Both the position numbers and the translations under genes were made by a program. From NCBI GenBank assembly GCA_022791875.1, contig JAAVZX010000034.1:1-64000 (forward strand): a stretch of 64,000 nt of DNA. Reading direction: 5' to 3'. The stretch is from Oscillibacter sp. Its GTDB lineage: Bacteria; Bacillota; Clostridia; Oscillospirales; Oscillospiraceae. The stretch's first letter is position 1, and each line of letters starts with the position of its first letter. This document shows positions 24,903 to 32,652 of this stretch, one piece after another. A model generated the notes under the pieces. That model saw nothing but the letters and a program-made list of their open reading frames with translations, was not told where the DNA came from and made no database searches.

Positions 24903-25343
24903 ATGTGGACCATGGCAGAAATGCCCCAGGGCAGCGACGGCCCCGGGGCGCGGGAGCAGTGGATTCGGCGCTTTGCGGAGGAACAGGCGCGGGCATACAG
25001 CGGGACGGTCTTCCTCTGCGCCTCCCGCTCCGACCGGGAGCGGCGGGACACCTTCGCACAGGCGGCGCAGGCCGCGGGCTGTACGGTTCTGGAGGGGCGG
25101 GCCGCCGGGGCGCTGGCGGAGGCGTCCGGACGGCGGGCTTTGTTTGTGGACCCCGCCATGGAGGACTGGCTGGGGACCTACCTGGACGCCTGCCCCGCTG
25201 GGGCGCGGCATCTGCTTCTGTACACCCGCCGCCGGGGCAACGGGCCCAGCCCCCGCATGAGCCTGTTTATGGAGTTCTGGGAGGCGCAGGGCGTGGACAT
25301 TCTGGATTTCGGCTATGTAGACAAGCCAGAGTTAAAAGTTTAG
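24903..25343 (+). CDS. Hypothetical protein (146 aa), 3' end in a repeat
   Basis: Starts MWTMAEMPQGSDGPGARE; GAGG lies 8 bases upstream of the ATG. Alternating strand and helix segments (TVFLCASRSDRERRDTFAQA, GRRALFVDPAMEDWLGTYL, ARHLLLYTRRRG) suggest a small Rossmann-like fold, perhaps a nucleotide- or DNA-related protein, but no motif confirms it. It is coupled to the preceding 143-residue gene. The last codons and stop (AAAGTTTAG) lie inside repeat copy F, so the native C-terminus may have been replaced. Confidence 0.7.
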   Translation: MWTMAEMPQGSDGPGAREQWIRRFAEEQARAYSGTVFLCASRSDRERRDTFAQAAQAAGCTVLEGRAAGALAEASGRRALFVDPAMEDWLGTYLDACPAGARHLLLYTRRRGNGPSPRMSLFMEFWEAQGVDILDFGYVDKPELKV

Positions 25344-25435
25344 GGTCCAGCCCTTTTCAAAGGGCTGGTGGGGTCCAGGGGCAAAGCCCCTGGCCGCCGG
25401 AGGCGGGAAGCCCCGCTGGCAGCCCCCCGTCCCTC
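25334..25435. repeat. Dispersed palindromic repeat, family I, copy F
   Basis: Reverse orientation relative to B/D/E. The first 35 bases (25334-25368, with CCAGCCCTTTTCAAAGGGCTGG) are the exact reverse complement of copy G at 60172-60206. Then CCAGGGGCAAAGCCCCTGG, core CCGCCGGAGGC, and end module GGCAGCCCCCCGTCC. It overlaps the ends of two convergent genes. Confidence 0.92.
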
Positions 25436-26367
25436 GTTTGGAAGTACCGTGCAAATATCTCTTGTGCTGTTGTGCGTATCTCCTCCTGCATACTCTGGAA
25501 CGCAATTAGAAGGTGCTTCCCCTGTTCCGTGAGCTCCGAGCCTCCGCCGCTGTTTCCGCCGGGGGTGCGGACCAGGATTTGGAAGCCCAGTTGGCGCTCG
25601 ATTTCGTTTACCATGCGCCAGCCGCGGGAATAGGATATGTGCATACACTGGCAGGCGCCCAGCATGGAGCCGGTGGTCTGAATCAGTTCCAGAAACTGGG
25701 CGCTGTCGGGGCCCCAGAAGGAGGTTTCGGCGTAGAGGCCGATGCGGAGGTCTAATTGTAATGGCTGGGGGGTGTTCGTCTCCCGGCGGCGGTACTTCAT
25801 CAGCTCCGCGTACTCGTCGCGGGTGTCGCTGTCCAGGACGGTGCCGAAGTCGTCCACGGGGACGTCGGTGGGGACGATGCCGCCGGAGGCGATGACGCCG
25901 CGGAGGCCGCCGCCGCCCCGGTAGTCCTTGATGCGTTGGATGAGCGCCGGAGACATGACGGCGGGGTGGCCGGTTGAGCTGCCGCAGATGGGGCGGATGA
26001 AGTCGCCTTTTGCGTTTAAGAGGGCTTGGATCGTCTCCGGTTTGACGAGGGGGATGTCGGCTGGGGTGATGAGCACTTTTTCCGTGTCCTCCGGCAGGGC
26101 GTCCAGACCCAGGAGCAGGGAGTCCAGCATCTGCGTCTCAAAATAGCGGGCGTTGTGGACGAAAAGAACGCCCTCGTTTGCCAGGTGTTCCTCCAGGACT
26201 TCGTGCCTGTAGCCGGTGACAACCACGACGGGGGACGCCCCCGCCGTGCGCATGGCGGACACTACCCGCTGGATCATGGTCCGGCCGTCCACCTGGAGCA
26301 TGGGTTTGAAGCGGCCCATGCGGGACGAGACGCCCGCGGCGACAATTACAGCGGCTAAATTTGGCAT
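25357..26367 (-). CDS. MocA-type nucleotidyltransferase fused to a ModE-like HTH domain
   Basis: A 336-residue fusion. Residues 1-195 are an NTP transferase of the MocA/MobA family (AAVIVAAGVSSRMGRFKPML, VTGYRHEVL, ITPADIPLV, STGHPAVMS), which adds CMP to molybdopterin to make MCD. Residues about 205-310 are a ModE/LysR-type winged helix (FWGPDSAQFLELIQTTGS, MHISYSRGWRMVNEIERQLG, GGNSGGGSELTEQGK). The final ~26 residues (from TRDGGLPAGL) are encoded by repeat F. It is the last gene of the five-gene minus-strand operon; its start overlaps the NTPase end by 13 bases. The cofactor fits the hydroxylase genes at 32.6-36.3 kb. Confidence 0.88.
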   Translation of the reverse strand: MPNLAAVIVAAGVSSRMGRFKPMLQVDGRTMIQRVVSAMRTAGASPVVVVTGYRHEVLEEHLANEGVLFVHNARYFETQMLDSLLLGLDALPEDTEKVLITPADIPLVKPETIQALLNAKGDFIRPICGSSTGHPAVMSPALIQRIKDYRGGGGLRGVIASGGIVPTDVPVDDFGTVLDSDTRDEYAELMKYRRRETNTPQPLQLDLRIGLYAETSFWGPDSAQFLELIQTTGSMLGACQCMHISYSRGWRMVNEIERQLGFQILVRTPGGNSGGGSELTEQGKHLLIAFQSMQEEIRTTAQEIFARYFQTRDGGLPAGLPASGGQGLCPWTPPAL

Positions 26368-26924
26368 GTGTATCCCTCCTGTTGGGCGGCGTGCAGCGTT
26401 TGCCGGAGAAGCGCGCCTGTCATTGCAAAAATTGCACTGCGGTTTCCCGGGATTATGGTGAACAGGGCCGATTTCGGGTGTCTGCGGACCTGGTTCAGGA
26501 ACGGAACGCCGCGCTGCGCCCTGACCGCCGCCAGGACCGGAATGCCGCTGTCCAGGACTTCCAGGACCTTTCGCGTGAAGCGGTCCGCCCGGGCCTCCAT
26601 GAAGCCGAGTTCGTCCATGACGACGATGCCGTCTTGGGGAAAGCCGCTGAGAAATTGCACGCCCAGGGAATTAAAGACGTTCAGGTACACCTTCTGCCCC
26701 TCTGTGTTCCCGATTCCGACCCGGTTCTCCGCCGTGTAAACGCGTTCGCCGGCAGTCTGAGCGGCGGGGTGGATGTAGATGGAGTGCAGGCCGCGTTCAT
26801 CCGCAGGGGCCTTTTCCGTCACGAAGCCCCAGACGGGGCGGTCCGTCTGCTCCAGAAGCCGCCGGATCAGGGTGCTCTTCCCCGCGCCGAAGCCGCCGGT
26901 GATCAGGATGTTCTTTCCTGTCAT
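26355..26924 (-). CDS. Nucleoside-triphosphatase of the THEP1 / NTPase_1 family
   Basis: A 189-residue P-loop protein. Walker A GGFGAGKSTLIRRLLEQ is at residues 8-24, Walker B IVVMDELGFME near 100, and the family segment VLAAVRAQRGVPFLNQVRRH near 135. THEP1-type NTPases hydrolyse NTPs in vitro and recur beside molybdenum-hydroxylase and selenium-dependent enzyme genes, where they are thought to help maturation. I prefer ATG 26924 (GGAG 8 bases upstream) to the GTG at 26933. The start region overlaps the end of the binding-protein gene. Confidence 0.85.
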   Translation of the reverse strand: MTGKNILITGGFGAGKSTLIRRLLEQTDRPVWGFVTEKAPADERGLHSIYIHPAAQTAGERVYTAENRVGIGNTEGQKVYLNVFNSLGVQFLSGFPQDGIVVMDELGFMEARADRFTRKVLEVLDSGIPVLAAVRAQRGVPFLNQVRRHPKSALFTIIPGNRSAIFAMTGALLRQTLHAAQQEGYTCQI

Positions 26925-26929
26925 GGCCG

Positions 26930-28024
26930 TCACTCCGGAAGGGAATGGGCCACAAACTTCCCGTACTGCTCCCGGGTCAATTCGCAGTGGTAGAACAGCT
27001 CGAAATAGCGCGCCGCCTCCTTGTACAAATCGTACTCCGCCGCCTCCGGATACAGCACCTTCGCCGCCCAGAGCATCCCCAAAAGCCGCTGGACCGAGGG
27101 CGGAAAGCCCATCCAGTTGTAAGGCCCCATGGGGACCTCATAGTACGCGCCGTTTTGGACCGCCGTGATGGTCTGCCAGGCCGGATCGGCCCCCACCGTC
27201 TCGTAGACGCTGTCCGGCGCGAAGAGAATCACGTCCGGGTTCCAGTTCAGAAGCTGCTCCATGTCCACTTCGTTCCCGGTGCCCAGGGAGGACGGCTCGT
27301 CCACCGCCGCCAGGTTGTCCGCCATGAAGTCGATGATTTCCGCGTGGAACGAGCCTTTCGCGATGACGTTCAGCCCCGCCTCCCCCGCGATGTACAGCAC
27401 TTTTTTCCGCCCCACCTGCCCGAGAATGTCCACAATCCGCGCGTAAACCGACGCGCAGTAAGCCGCTAATTCCTCGGCCTCCGCCTCCATGCCCAGCAGC
27501 TCCCCCAGCATCCGGTAGGCCCCGTCCATCGTGTCGATGGTGGCCGTGACGTGGACGAAGGGGACGCCGCTCTGCTCCTGCAGGGCGTCCAGCTCTTCCG
27601 CCATCTTGCCCTTGGGCTCGCCGACGTCCACCACCACCTGGGCCCCGGAGGCCAGCAGGGTTTCCAGGTTCAGCGCCCCCTTGCCGCCGTAGAGCTGGCC
27701 GATTTCGGGCATGTTGAAATACGCCGGGTCCAGGTACGCCTCCGCGTCCTCCGTCCAGGCGCTGGAGAGGCCCACCAGCCTGTCCGGGCACAGGGCGAAC
27801 AGCACAATCTGGGCCATGGGGCCGGAGAGGGCCACCCTGTCCACCTCCGCGGGCAGGCTTACGGTGCGCCCGAGGGAGTCCGTGAAGCTGCGGGTTACGG
27901 GGTCCTCCGGCGCGGACGCGGCTGGGGAGGCCGGGTTCCGCAAAACCATGCCGCCGGTGCCGCAGGCCGTCAGGGCCAGAAGCAGGGAACACGCCAGAAG
28001 TGCCGCCGTTAGCTTTTTTACCAT
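26930..28024 (-). CDS. ABC transporter substrate-binding lipoprotein (FecB/BtuF class)
   Basis: A 364-residue lipoprotein. The signal sequence MVKKLTAALLACSLLLALTA ends in the lipobox LTAC (Cys near 21). The mature part follows the class III periplasmic-binding fold with a long linking helix: RTVSLPAEVDRVALSG, LVGLSSAWTEDAEAYLDPAY, NWNPDVILFAPDSVYE. This class binds siderophores, heme, cobalamin, and in Haemophilus MolA molybdate/tungstate. The start is ATG 28024 behind AAAGGAG. With MocA and NTPase in the same operon, an oxyanion such as molybdate is my preferred cargo. Confidence 0.88.
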   Translation of the reverse strand: MVKKLTAALLACSLLLALTACGTGGMVLRNPASPAASAPEDPVTRSFTDSLGRTVSLPAEVDRVALSGPMAQIVLFALCPDRLVGLSSAWTEDAEAYLDPAYFNMPEIGQLYGGKGALNLETLLASGAQVVVDVGEPKGKMAEELDALQEQSGVPFVHVTATIDTMDGAYRMLGELLGMEAEAEELAAYCASVYARIVDILGQVGRKKVLYIAGEAGLNVIAKGSFHAEIIDFMADNLAAVDEPSSLGTGNEVDMEQLLNWNPDVILFAPDSVYETVGADPAWQTITAVQNGAYYEVPMGPYNWMGFPPSVQRLLGMLWAAKVLYPEAAEYDLYKEAARYFELFYHCELTREQYGKFVAHSLPE

Positions 28025-28085
28025 CACAATCGCTCCTTTTCGCCTCTCAAAGTTATAGAACTCCCGCCGTGGGGGGAAACGCGCG

Positions 28086-28862
28086 TCAGCGCCGCGCCGC
28101 CGCCTCCGGCACAATCACCCGCCCGAAGTCCGTCTCCGCGAAGCCCGCCCCGATGCCGTACAGGCGGCGCATCAGCGCCGGGGTCAGCACTTCCCCCGCG
28201 TCCCCCAGGGCCGCGATCCGCCCCTCCGCAAGGGCCAGGACGCGGTCCGCGAAGCTGACGGCGTGCTGGGGGTTGTGGGTGGACAGGAGGACCGTGCGGC
28301 CCTCGTCCGCCAGGGCCCGCACCTGCTCCAGGACCCGGAACTGGTTGCCGTAGTCCAGGGCGGAAGTGGGCTCGTCCATGATCAGGATGTCCGCCTGCTG
28401 GGCCACCGCCCGGGCCGTCAGGACCAGCTGCTGTTCCCCGCCGCTGAGGCGGTCGAAGTCCCGGTGGGCCAGGTGGGCCACGCCGATCCGCTCCATGGCC
28501 TCATAAGACAGCTCGATCTGCTTGCGCTTCGGCATGGAGAAGGCCCCCAGCTGGCGGGACGTCCCCATGAGCACGGTGTCCAGGACCGTGAAGCCGAAGG
28601 TGGGGCGGTGGATCTGGGGGATGAAGGCGATCCGGCGGGCCATCTCTTTTTGGGACAGGGTCTTCGTGTCCGCGCCGTCCACCAGGACCGCCCCGGTCCA
28701 GCCGGAATTGAACTTGAGGATGCAGCGGAACAGGGTGCTCTTCCCCGCCCCGTTGGGCCCCAGAACGGACACGAACACCCCCTTTTCCACGGAAAATGTG
28801 AGGTCGTCCAGCACTTTTTTATGGGAATAGGAAAAGGAGAGGCGCTTCACCTCCAGCTTCAC
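28086..28862 (-). CDS. ABC transporter ATP-binding protein (FecE/BtuD class)
   Basis: A 258-residue ATPase. Walker A GPNGAGKST (about residue 36), IAFIPQIHRPTFGFTVLDTV Q-loop region, signature LSGGEQQLV, Walker B ILIMDEPTSALDYGNQ and the STHNPQHA switch. PTFGFTVLDTVLMGTSRQL is characteristic of the siderophore/molybdate-type importers. The start is GTG 28862, overlapping the permease stop (GTGA), with GGAGGA upstream. The C-terminal tail RVIVPEAAARR is short. Confidence 0.93.
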   Translation of the reverse strand: MKLEVKRLSFSYSHKKVLDDLTFSVEKGVFVSVLGPNGAGKSTLFRCILKFNSGWTGAVLVDGADTKTLSQKEMARRIAFIPQIHRPTFGFTVLDTVLMGTSRQLGAFSMPKRKQIELSYEAMERIGVAHLAHRDFDRLSGGEQQLVLTARAVAQQADILIMDEPTSALDYGNQFRVLEQVRALADEGRTVLLSTHNPQHAVSFADRVLALAEGRIAALGDAGEVLTPALMRRLYGIGAGFAETDFGRVIVPEAAARR

Positions 28863-29938
28863 AGCAATTCCTCCTTCCGGGTCATGAGCAGGATGAAAAA
28901 GGGCGCGCCGATAAAGGCGGTGAGGATGCCGATGGGGATTTCCGTGGCGATCAGGTTCCGGGCGCAGCCGTCCGCCAGCAGGAGGAACGCCGCCCCCAGA
29001 AGCATCGCCGCCGGGAGCAGACAGCGGCAGTCGTTCCCCACCAGCTTCCGGCACAGGTGGGGGACCACCAGCCCCACCCAGCCGATCATGCCGCTGACGG
29101 ACACGCTGGCCGCGGTGAGGACCGTGGCGCAGAGAATCACGATCAGCCGCAGCCGCCCCACGCTGACGCCCATGGACTTCGCCTCCTCGTCCAGGGCCAG
29201 CAGGTTCATCCGCCAGCGGAGCAGCAGCAGCGGCACCAGTCCCGCCAACATGGGGGGCAGCGCGAAGCCCACGTCCCGGAGCTTCGTCCCCGACAGGCTC
29301 CCCATGAGCCAGTAGGTGATTTCCGGCAGCTCGCTGGAGGGGTCCGCCACCAGCTTCAGGTACGAGGTCCCGGCGGAGAACAGGGAGCTGACCATCACCC
29401 CCGCCAGGAGGATGCTGACGGCCTGCCTCCCCGCCGCCCTGAGTCCGATGCCGTAGACCAGGGCCACGGTGGAGAGGCTGAACAGGAAGGCGGAGGCCGT
29501 GACGCCCGCCCCTCCGCGCCCCAGGAGAATCGCCAGCGCCGCGCCGAAGCAGGCCCCGGAGGACGCGCCTAAGATGTCCGGCGCGGCCATGGGGTTCTGG
29601 AAGACGCACTGGTAGGCGGTCCCCGCCGCCGAGAGGGCGCAGCCCACCATGCAGGCCAGGAGAATCCGGGGCAGGCGCACGTTCACCACCGCGATTTCCA
29701 TGTTGTCCGTCCAGGTCCGGGCCGGGACGAGGCTGAGGGGGAAATTCATGCGGTCCAGCAGGGCCTGGAGGGGGGCCGCGGCGCGGCTCCACAGGATGCG
29801 CGCCACCTCCGGGAGGGGCACGCCGTAGCGCCCCAGGGCGAAGGATGCGAAAAAAAGTCCGGCCAGGAGGAGGAGCATGGCGCAGATGCGGAGCTCCGGG
29901 CTCCGCCGTCCCTCCGCCGGGTGCTTTTGCAGCGTCAT
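28859..29938 (-). CDS. FecCD-family ABC transporter permease
   Basis: A 359-residue integral membrane protein with about nine to ten helices. Diagnostic segments are RLPRILLACMVGCALSAAGT, YQCVFQNPMAAPDILGASSG, YWLMGSLSGT, MGVSVGRLRLIVILCATVLT and VSVSGMIGWVGLVVPHLCRKLVG. These define the BtuC/FecCD type-II importer fold. First gene of the operon permease-ATPase-binding protein-NTPase-MocA; its leader has an attenuator-like hairpin. Confidence 0.94.
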   Translation of the reverse strand: MTLQKHPAEGRRSPELRICAMLLLLAGLFFASFALGRYGVPLPEVARILWSRAAAPLQALLDRMNFPLSLVPARTWTDNMEIAVVNVRLPRILLACMVGCALSAAGTAYQCVFQNPMAAPDILGASSGACFGAALAILLGRGGAGVTASAFLFSLSTVALVYGIGLRAAGRQAVSILLAGVMVSSLFSAGTSYLKLVADPSSELPEITYWLMGSLSGTKLRDVGFALPPMLAGLVPLLLLRWRMNLLALDEEAKSMGVSVGRLRLIVILCATVLTAASVSVSGMIGWVGLVVPHLCRKLVGNDCRCLLPAAMLLGAAFLLLADGCARNLIATEIPIGILTAFIGAPFFILLMTRKEELL

Positions 29939-29985
29939 AGATGGGTTCCTTTCAATTATGTCACGGAGAGAATAACGGTGGGGAG

Positions 29986-30007
29986 AAAAACGGCGGACCG
30001 CTCCGCC
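29986..30007 (-). terminator. Possible attenuator in the metal/oxyanion transporter leader
   Basis: On the minus strand, GGCGGA-GCGG-TCCGCC followed by GTTTTTC, located about 30 bases after the predicted transcription start and before the first gene. An upstream GGAGGCGGAG on the same RNA could compete for the TCCGCC arm. Confidence 0.45.
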
Positions 30008-30045
30008 CCGGTTCTCCGCCTCCGTTGTCTTACATCCTACTGGAA

Positions 30046-30074
30046 ATTGTATCTGCTTCCGGAGCCGCCGTCAA
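30046..30074 (-). promoter_or_regulatory. Promoter of the ABC-NTPase-MocA operon
   Basis: Minus-strand TTGACG (30069-30074), 17 bases, TACAAT (30046-30051). Confidence 0.75.
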
Positions 30075-30191
30075 CCGGCATTTTTACAGAGATTGCCGCC
30101 CGCAATTTGTTGACTATGCCGGATTCCCCCGCCCCACGCCGGAAAAACCTCAGAACTTTGCTGTTTTTTCTCACCGCCCGGTTCCCTGATG

Positions 30192-30221
30192 TTGACATCC
30201 TCCCGACCCGCGTATTAAAAT
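30192..30221 (+). promoter_or_regulatory. Promoter of the FadR-type regulator gene
   Basis: TTGACA (30192-30197), 18 bases, TAAAAT (30216-30221), about 40 bases before the ATG. Confidence 0.7.
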
Positions 30222-30261
30222 AGCGTGGAAAAGAACCGCACGTTTAAGGAGAACTGCCGCC

Positions 30262-30984
30262 ATGAGCAAAAACTATGTCAAAATCCCCGTGGAATCCACC
30301 CTTTTCGACTCCATTTCCATCGAAAACCGGAAGCACATCTCCGAAGAGCTGTTTGAAAAGCTCCGGGACGCCATTCTCAGCGGAGAGCTCCCCGCCGGGT
30401 ACGTCTTCCCCAACGAGAACGAGCTGTGCCAGAAGCTGAACATCGGGCGGGGGAGCCTCCGGGAGGCGTACTCCCGCCTGGAAACCCTGCACATGATCAC
30501 CCGCTCCAAAACCGGGACCTACGTCAACTCCCAGGAGCAGATCCAGAACACCATGAACTTCGAGGCCATCGCCCAGCGCTCCGAGACGCAGAACCTGGCG
30601 GAGTACCGGCAGGTGGTGGAGGTGGGCACGGTGCGGCTGGCGGCGCTGAAGGCGTCGGAGAAGGACATCGCGGCTCTGGACCGGATTCTGGGACGGATGG
30701 AGGAGGCGGTGGAGGACCCGGCCCAGATGGCCCAGCTGGACTTCGACTTCCACTCCGCCCTGGTCCGCATCGCCCACAACGAGCTGCTCCTGATCATGTT
30801 CAACACGATCCGGGCCATCTACGAGGACTACACGGAGAGCGTCTTCGCCCAGGGCTACTGCGGGCAGTCCCTTCTGGACCACCGGGCCATCATCGACGCC
30901 CTCCGGGCCGGGGACGCTGAGCTGGCGGGGGCCATGATGCAGCGGCACCTGGACCATGTGGAGCGGTTTCGGGACGAGAATTGA
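30262..30984 (+). CDS. FadR-subfamily GntR transcriptional regulator
   Basis: A 240-residue regulator. An N-terminal extension (about 25 residues) precedes the GntR winged helix (EELFEKLRDAILSGELPAGY, ENELCQKLNIGRGSLREAYS). The FCD domain begins near residue 95 (LAEYRQVVEVGTVRLAAL) with metal/ligand residues such as DFDFHSALVRIAHN and DHRAIIDAL. AAGGAG precedes the ATG. It stands between the divergent transporter operon and the hydroxylase operon and is the natural candidate to control both. A dyad ATCAT-N5-ATGAT overlaps the -10 box of the hydroxylase operon. Confidence 0.9.
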   Translation: MSKNYVKIPVESTLFDSISIENRKHISEELFEKLRDAILSGELPAGYVFPNENELCQKLNIGRGSLREAYSRLETLHMITRSKTGTYVNSQEQIQNTMNFEAIAQRSETQNLAEYRQVVEVGTVRLAALKASEKDIAALDRILGRMEEAVEDPAQMAQLDFDFHSALVRIAHNELLLIMFNTIRAIYEDYTESVFAQGYCGQSLLDHRAIIDALRAGDAELAGAMMQRHLDHVERFRDEN

Positions 30985-31005
30985 ATGGGGTACGCGTTCT
31001 GCGGC

Positions 31006-31031
31006 GGCTGGCTTGTGCCAGCCGTTTTTTT
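31006..31031 (+). terminator. Terminator of the FadR-type regulator gene
   Basis: GGCTGGC-TTGT-GCCAGCC followed by GTTTTTTT. Confidence 0.9.
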
Positions 31032-31049
31032 GCGGCTGCGCCCCTCCTG

Positions 31050-31345
31050 GGACCTCCGTAGGGGCGGACCTGCGTGTCCGCCCCGGCAGGGGGTTCCGAT
31101 ATCCCCAGGGGTGCGGTGGTTGCGGGGGGTGTGGTCCCGTGGGTGCGGCGGGCGCGGGGGACGGGCGGACACATAGGTCCGCCCCTACAGGGTGCGGCCC
31201 CATGGGTGCGGTGGGCGCGAGGGACGGGCCGGCGAGGGCGCCGGCCCCTACGGTTCCATCCCTCGCAGCATGGCGGTTGTGGGGGTGCATACCGTAGGGG
31301 TCGCCGCCCTCGGCGACCCGTCCTTCGCAATAGCGGCCGACCCGT
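31050..31345. repeat. GC-rich intergenic repeat cluster, family II
   Basis: At least four hairpin units, each bounded by GTAGGGG or CCCCTAC: GGGGCGGACCTGCGTGTCCG (31057-31084), its inverted relative GGGCGGACACATAGGTCCGC (31161-31187), GGGCCGGCGAGGGCGCCGGC (31224-31252) and GGGGTCGCCGCCCTCGGCGA (31293-31320). GGGTGCGGTGGGCGCG-like linkers separate them, and CCGTCCTTCGCAA occurs twice at the end. No gene is supported in this stretch. Confidence 0.85.
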
Positions 31346-31431
31346 CCTTCGCAAATGCCCAGGCTGCGGAAACGGATGCCGGGGCATGAAAATGCACAAA
31401 AAGGGATCGCTTTTTTTGGAAGGAAAACTGC

Positions 31432-31460
31432 TTGATTTTCCCTGGAAAATATTATATCAT
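31432..31460 (+). promoter_or_regulatory. Promoter of the molybdenum-hydroxylase operon with overlapping dyad
   Basis: TTGATT (31432-31437), 17 bases, TATCAT (31455-31460). The inverted repeat ATCAT-TTTGT-ATGAT (31456-31470) covers the -10 and start site, a typical place for a GntR-family repressor. Confidence 0.65.
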
Positions 31461-31543
31461 TTTGTATGATGTAGGACAACGTACACCAGACCGGGCGCGT
31501 TCCGCGCCCCACACACTTTTTCGACGGAAGGGAGAACTTGATT

Positions 31544-32611
31544 ATGGCAGCGAATGTTCCGAAGACCGACGGACGGGGAATTATCTCCGGCATGTACGTC
31601 AACCAGGACCACCCCATGGACCGCACCCAGTGGCTGGAGGATACCTTCCCCGAGTGGGGCAGCTTCCTCAACAAGGAGATTGAATCCTACGAGGTCCCCA
31701 AGAGCCAGGTCAGCCTCTGGTGGTGCGGAGGACCCTCCTGGGTCATCAAGACCGACGAGGGCGGCGTCTTCCTCCTGGACCAGTACTGCGGGCCCTCCAT
31801 GTACACCGAGCTCTACTACTGCGGCGTGTGCAAGCAGGCCGGGGCCGACAGCATCAACTGGATTCGGCTCAATCCCCAGGTGATCGACCCCTGGAAGTTC
31901 AGCCACATCGACGGCGTCTTCTGCACCCACGCCCATCAGGACCACTGCGACCTCTACGCCGTGAAGGCCACCCTCGCCACCACCGACGCCCCCTACTACG
32001 CGCCCCCCGTGGCCGCGAAGAAACTCCAGGGCTTCGGCGTCCCCGAGGACCGGATCGTCGTGGCGAAGGTGGGGGAGTCCGTGAAGGTCAAGGGCGCTGA
32101 GGTGGACTTCCTCATCTGCTACGACCAGACCGCCATCAAGACCGGCGAGGGCGACGTGCTCATCCCCTTCGAGGAAGCGGCCTGCTGCTACCTCTTCAAG
32201 ACCAGCGGCGGCAACATCCTCTTCATGGGCGACACCTGGTATCACGACGGCTACGTGGCCATCGCCCAGAAGTACGACATCGACGTGGCCATCTTCGACA
32301 TGGGCTCCAACGCCCCCGGCGCCACCGACAAAATGACCCCCTACGACTGCGCCCGGGTGGGCCAGACCCTGAAAGCGAAGCTGCTCATCCCCGACCACTA
32401 CGACAACTGGGCCAACACCGCCGGCGATCCGGAGCTCCTGGTGACGCAGTTCGAGCGGATCGTCCGCGAGAACACACCCGGGATCAAGACCATGATCATG
32501 CGCTGCGGCGGACGCTTCAACTACCCCGCCGACAAGGACAAGGGCCGCTACCGCTATCCCGACGGCAGCGAGGAGTACGATTTCAGCAAATCCACCTTCG
32601 CCAAAAAGTGA
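31544..32611 (+). CDS. UlaG-like metallo-beta-lactamase-fold hydrolase
   Basis: A 355-residue protein resembling UlaG (L-ascorbate-6-phosphate lactonase). Evidence is the N-terminal tryptophan-rich lead WLEDTFPEWGSFLNKEIESY, VSLWWCGGPSWVIKTDEGG, the metal motif THAHQDHCD (H-x-H-x-D-H), NILFMGDTWYHDGY, and the C-terminal LLIPDHYDNWANT, MRCGGRFNYP. AAGGGAG lies 9 bases before ATG 31544. UlaG opens a lactone ring; as first gene in a molybdenum-hydroxylase operon it might act on the hydroxylated product. No ula transport genes are nearby, so ascorbate use is not supported. Confidence 0.85.
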   Translation: MAANVPKTDGRGIISGMYVNQDHPMDRTQWLEDTFPEWGSFLNKEIESYEVPKSQVSLWWCGGPSWVIKTDEGGVFLLDQYCGPSMYTELYYCGVCKQAGADSINWIRLNPQVIDPWKFSHIDGVFCTHAHQDHCDLYAVKATLATTDAPYYAPPVAAKKLQGFGVPEDRIVVAKVGESVKVKGAEVDFLICYDQTAIKTGEGDVLIPFEEAACCYLFKTSGGNILFMGDTWYHDGYVAIAQKYDIDVAIFDMGSNAPGATDKMTPYDCARVGQTLKAKLLIPDHYDNWANTAGDPELLVTQFERIVRENTPGIKTMIMRCGGRFNYPADKDKGRYRYPDGSEEYDFSKSTFAKK

Positions 32612-32652
32612 GCGCCACGGTCCACAAATTCCTCTGAAAAGGAGTCGGCAAC

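Noticed and set aside
31050..31345. CRISPR-like array
   Set aside because: Units are self-complementary hairpins of differing sequence without constant direct repeats or unique spacers of fixed length, and no cas gene is present.
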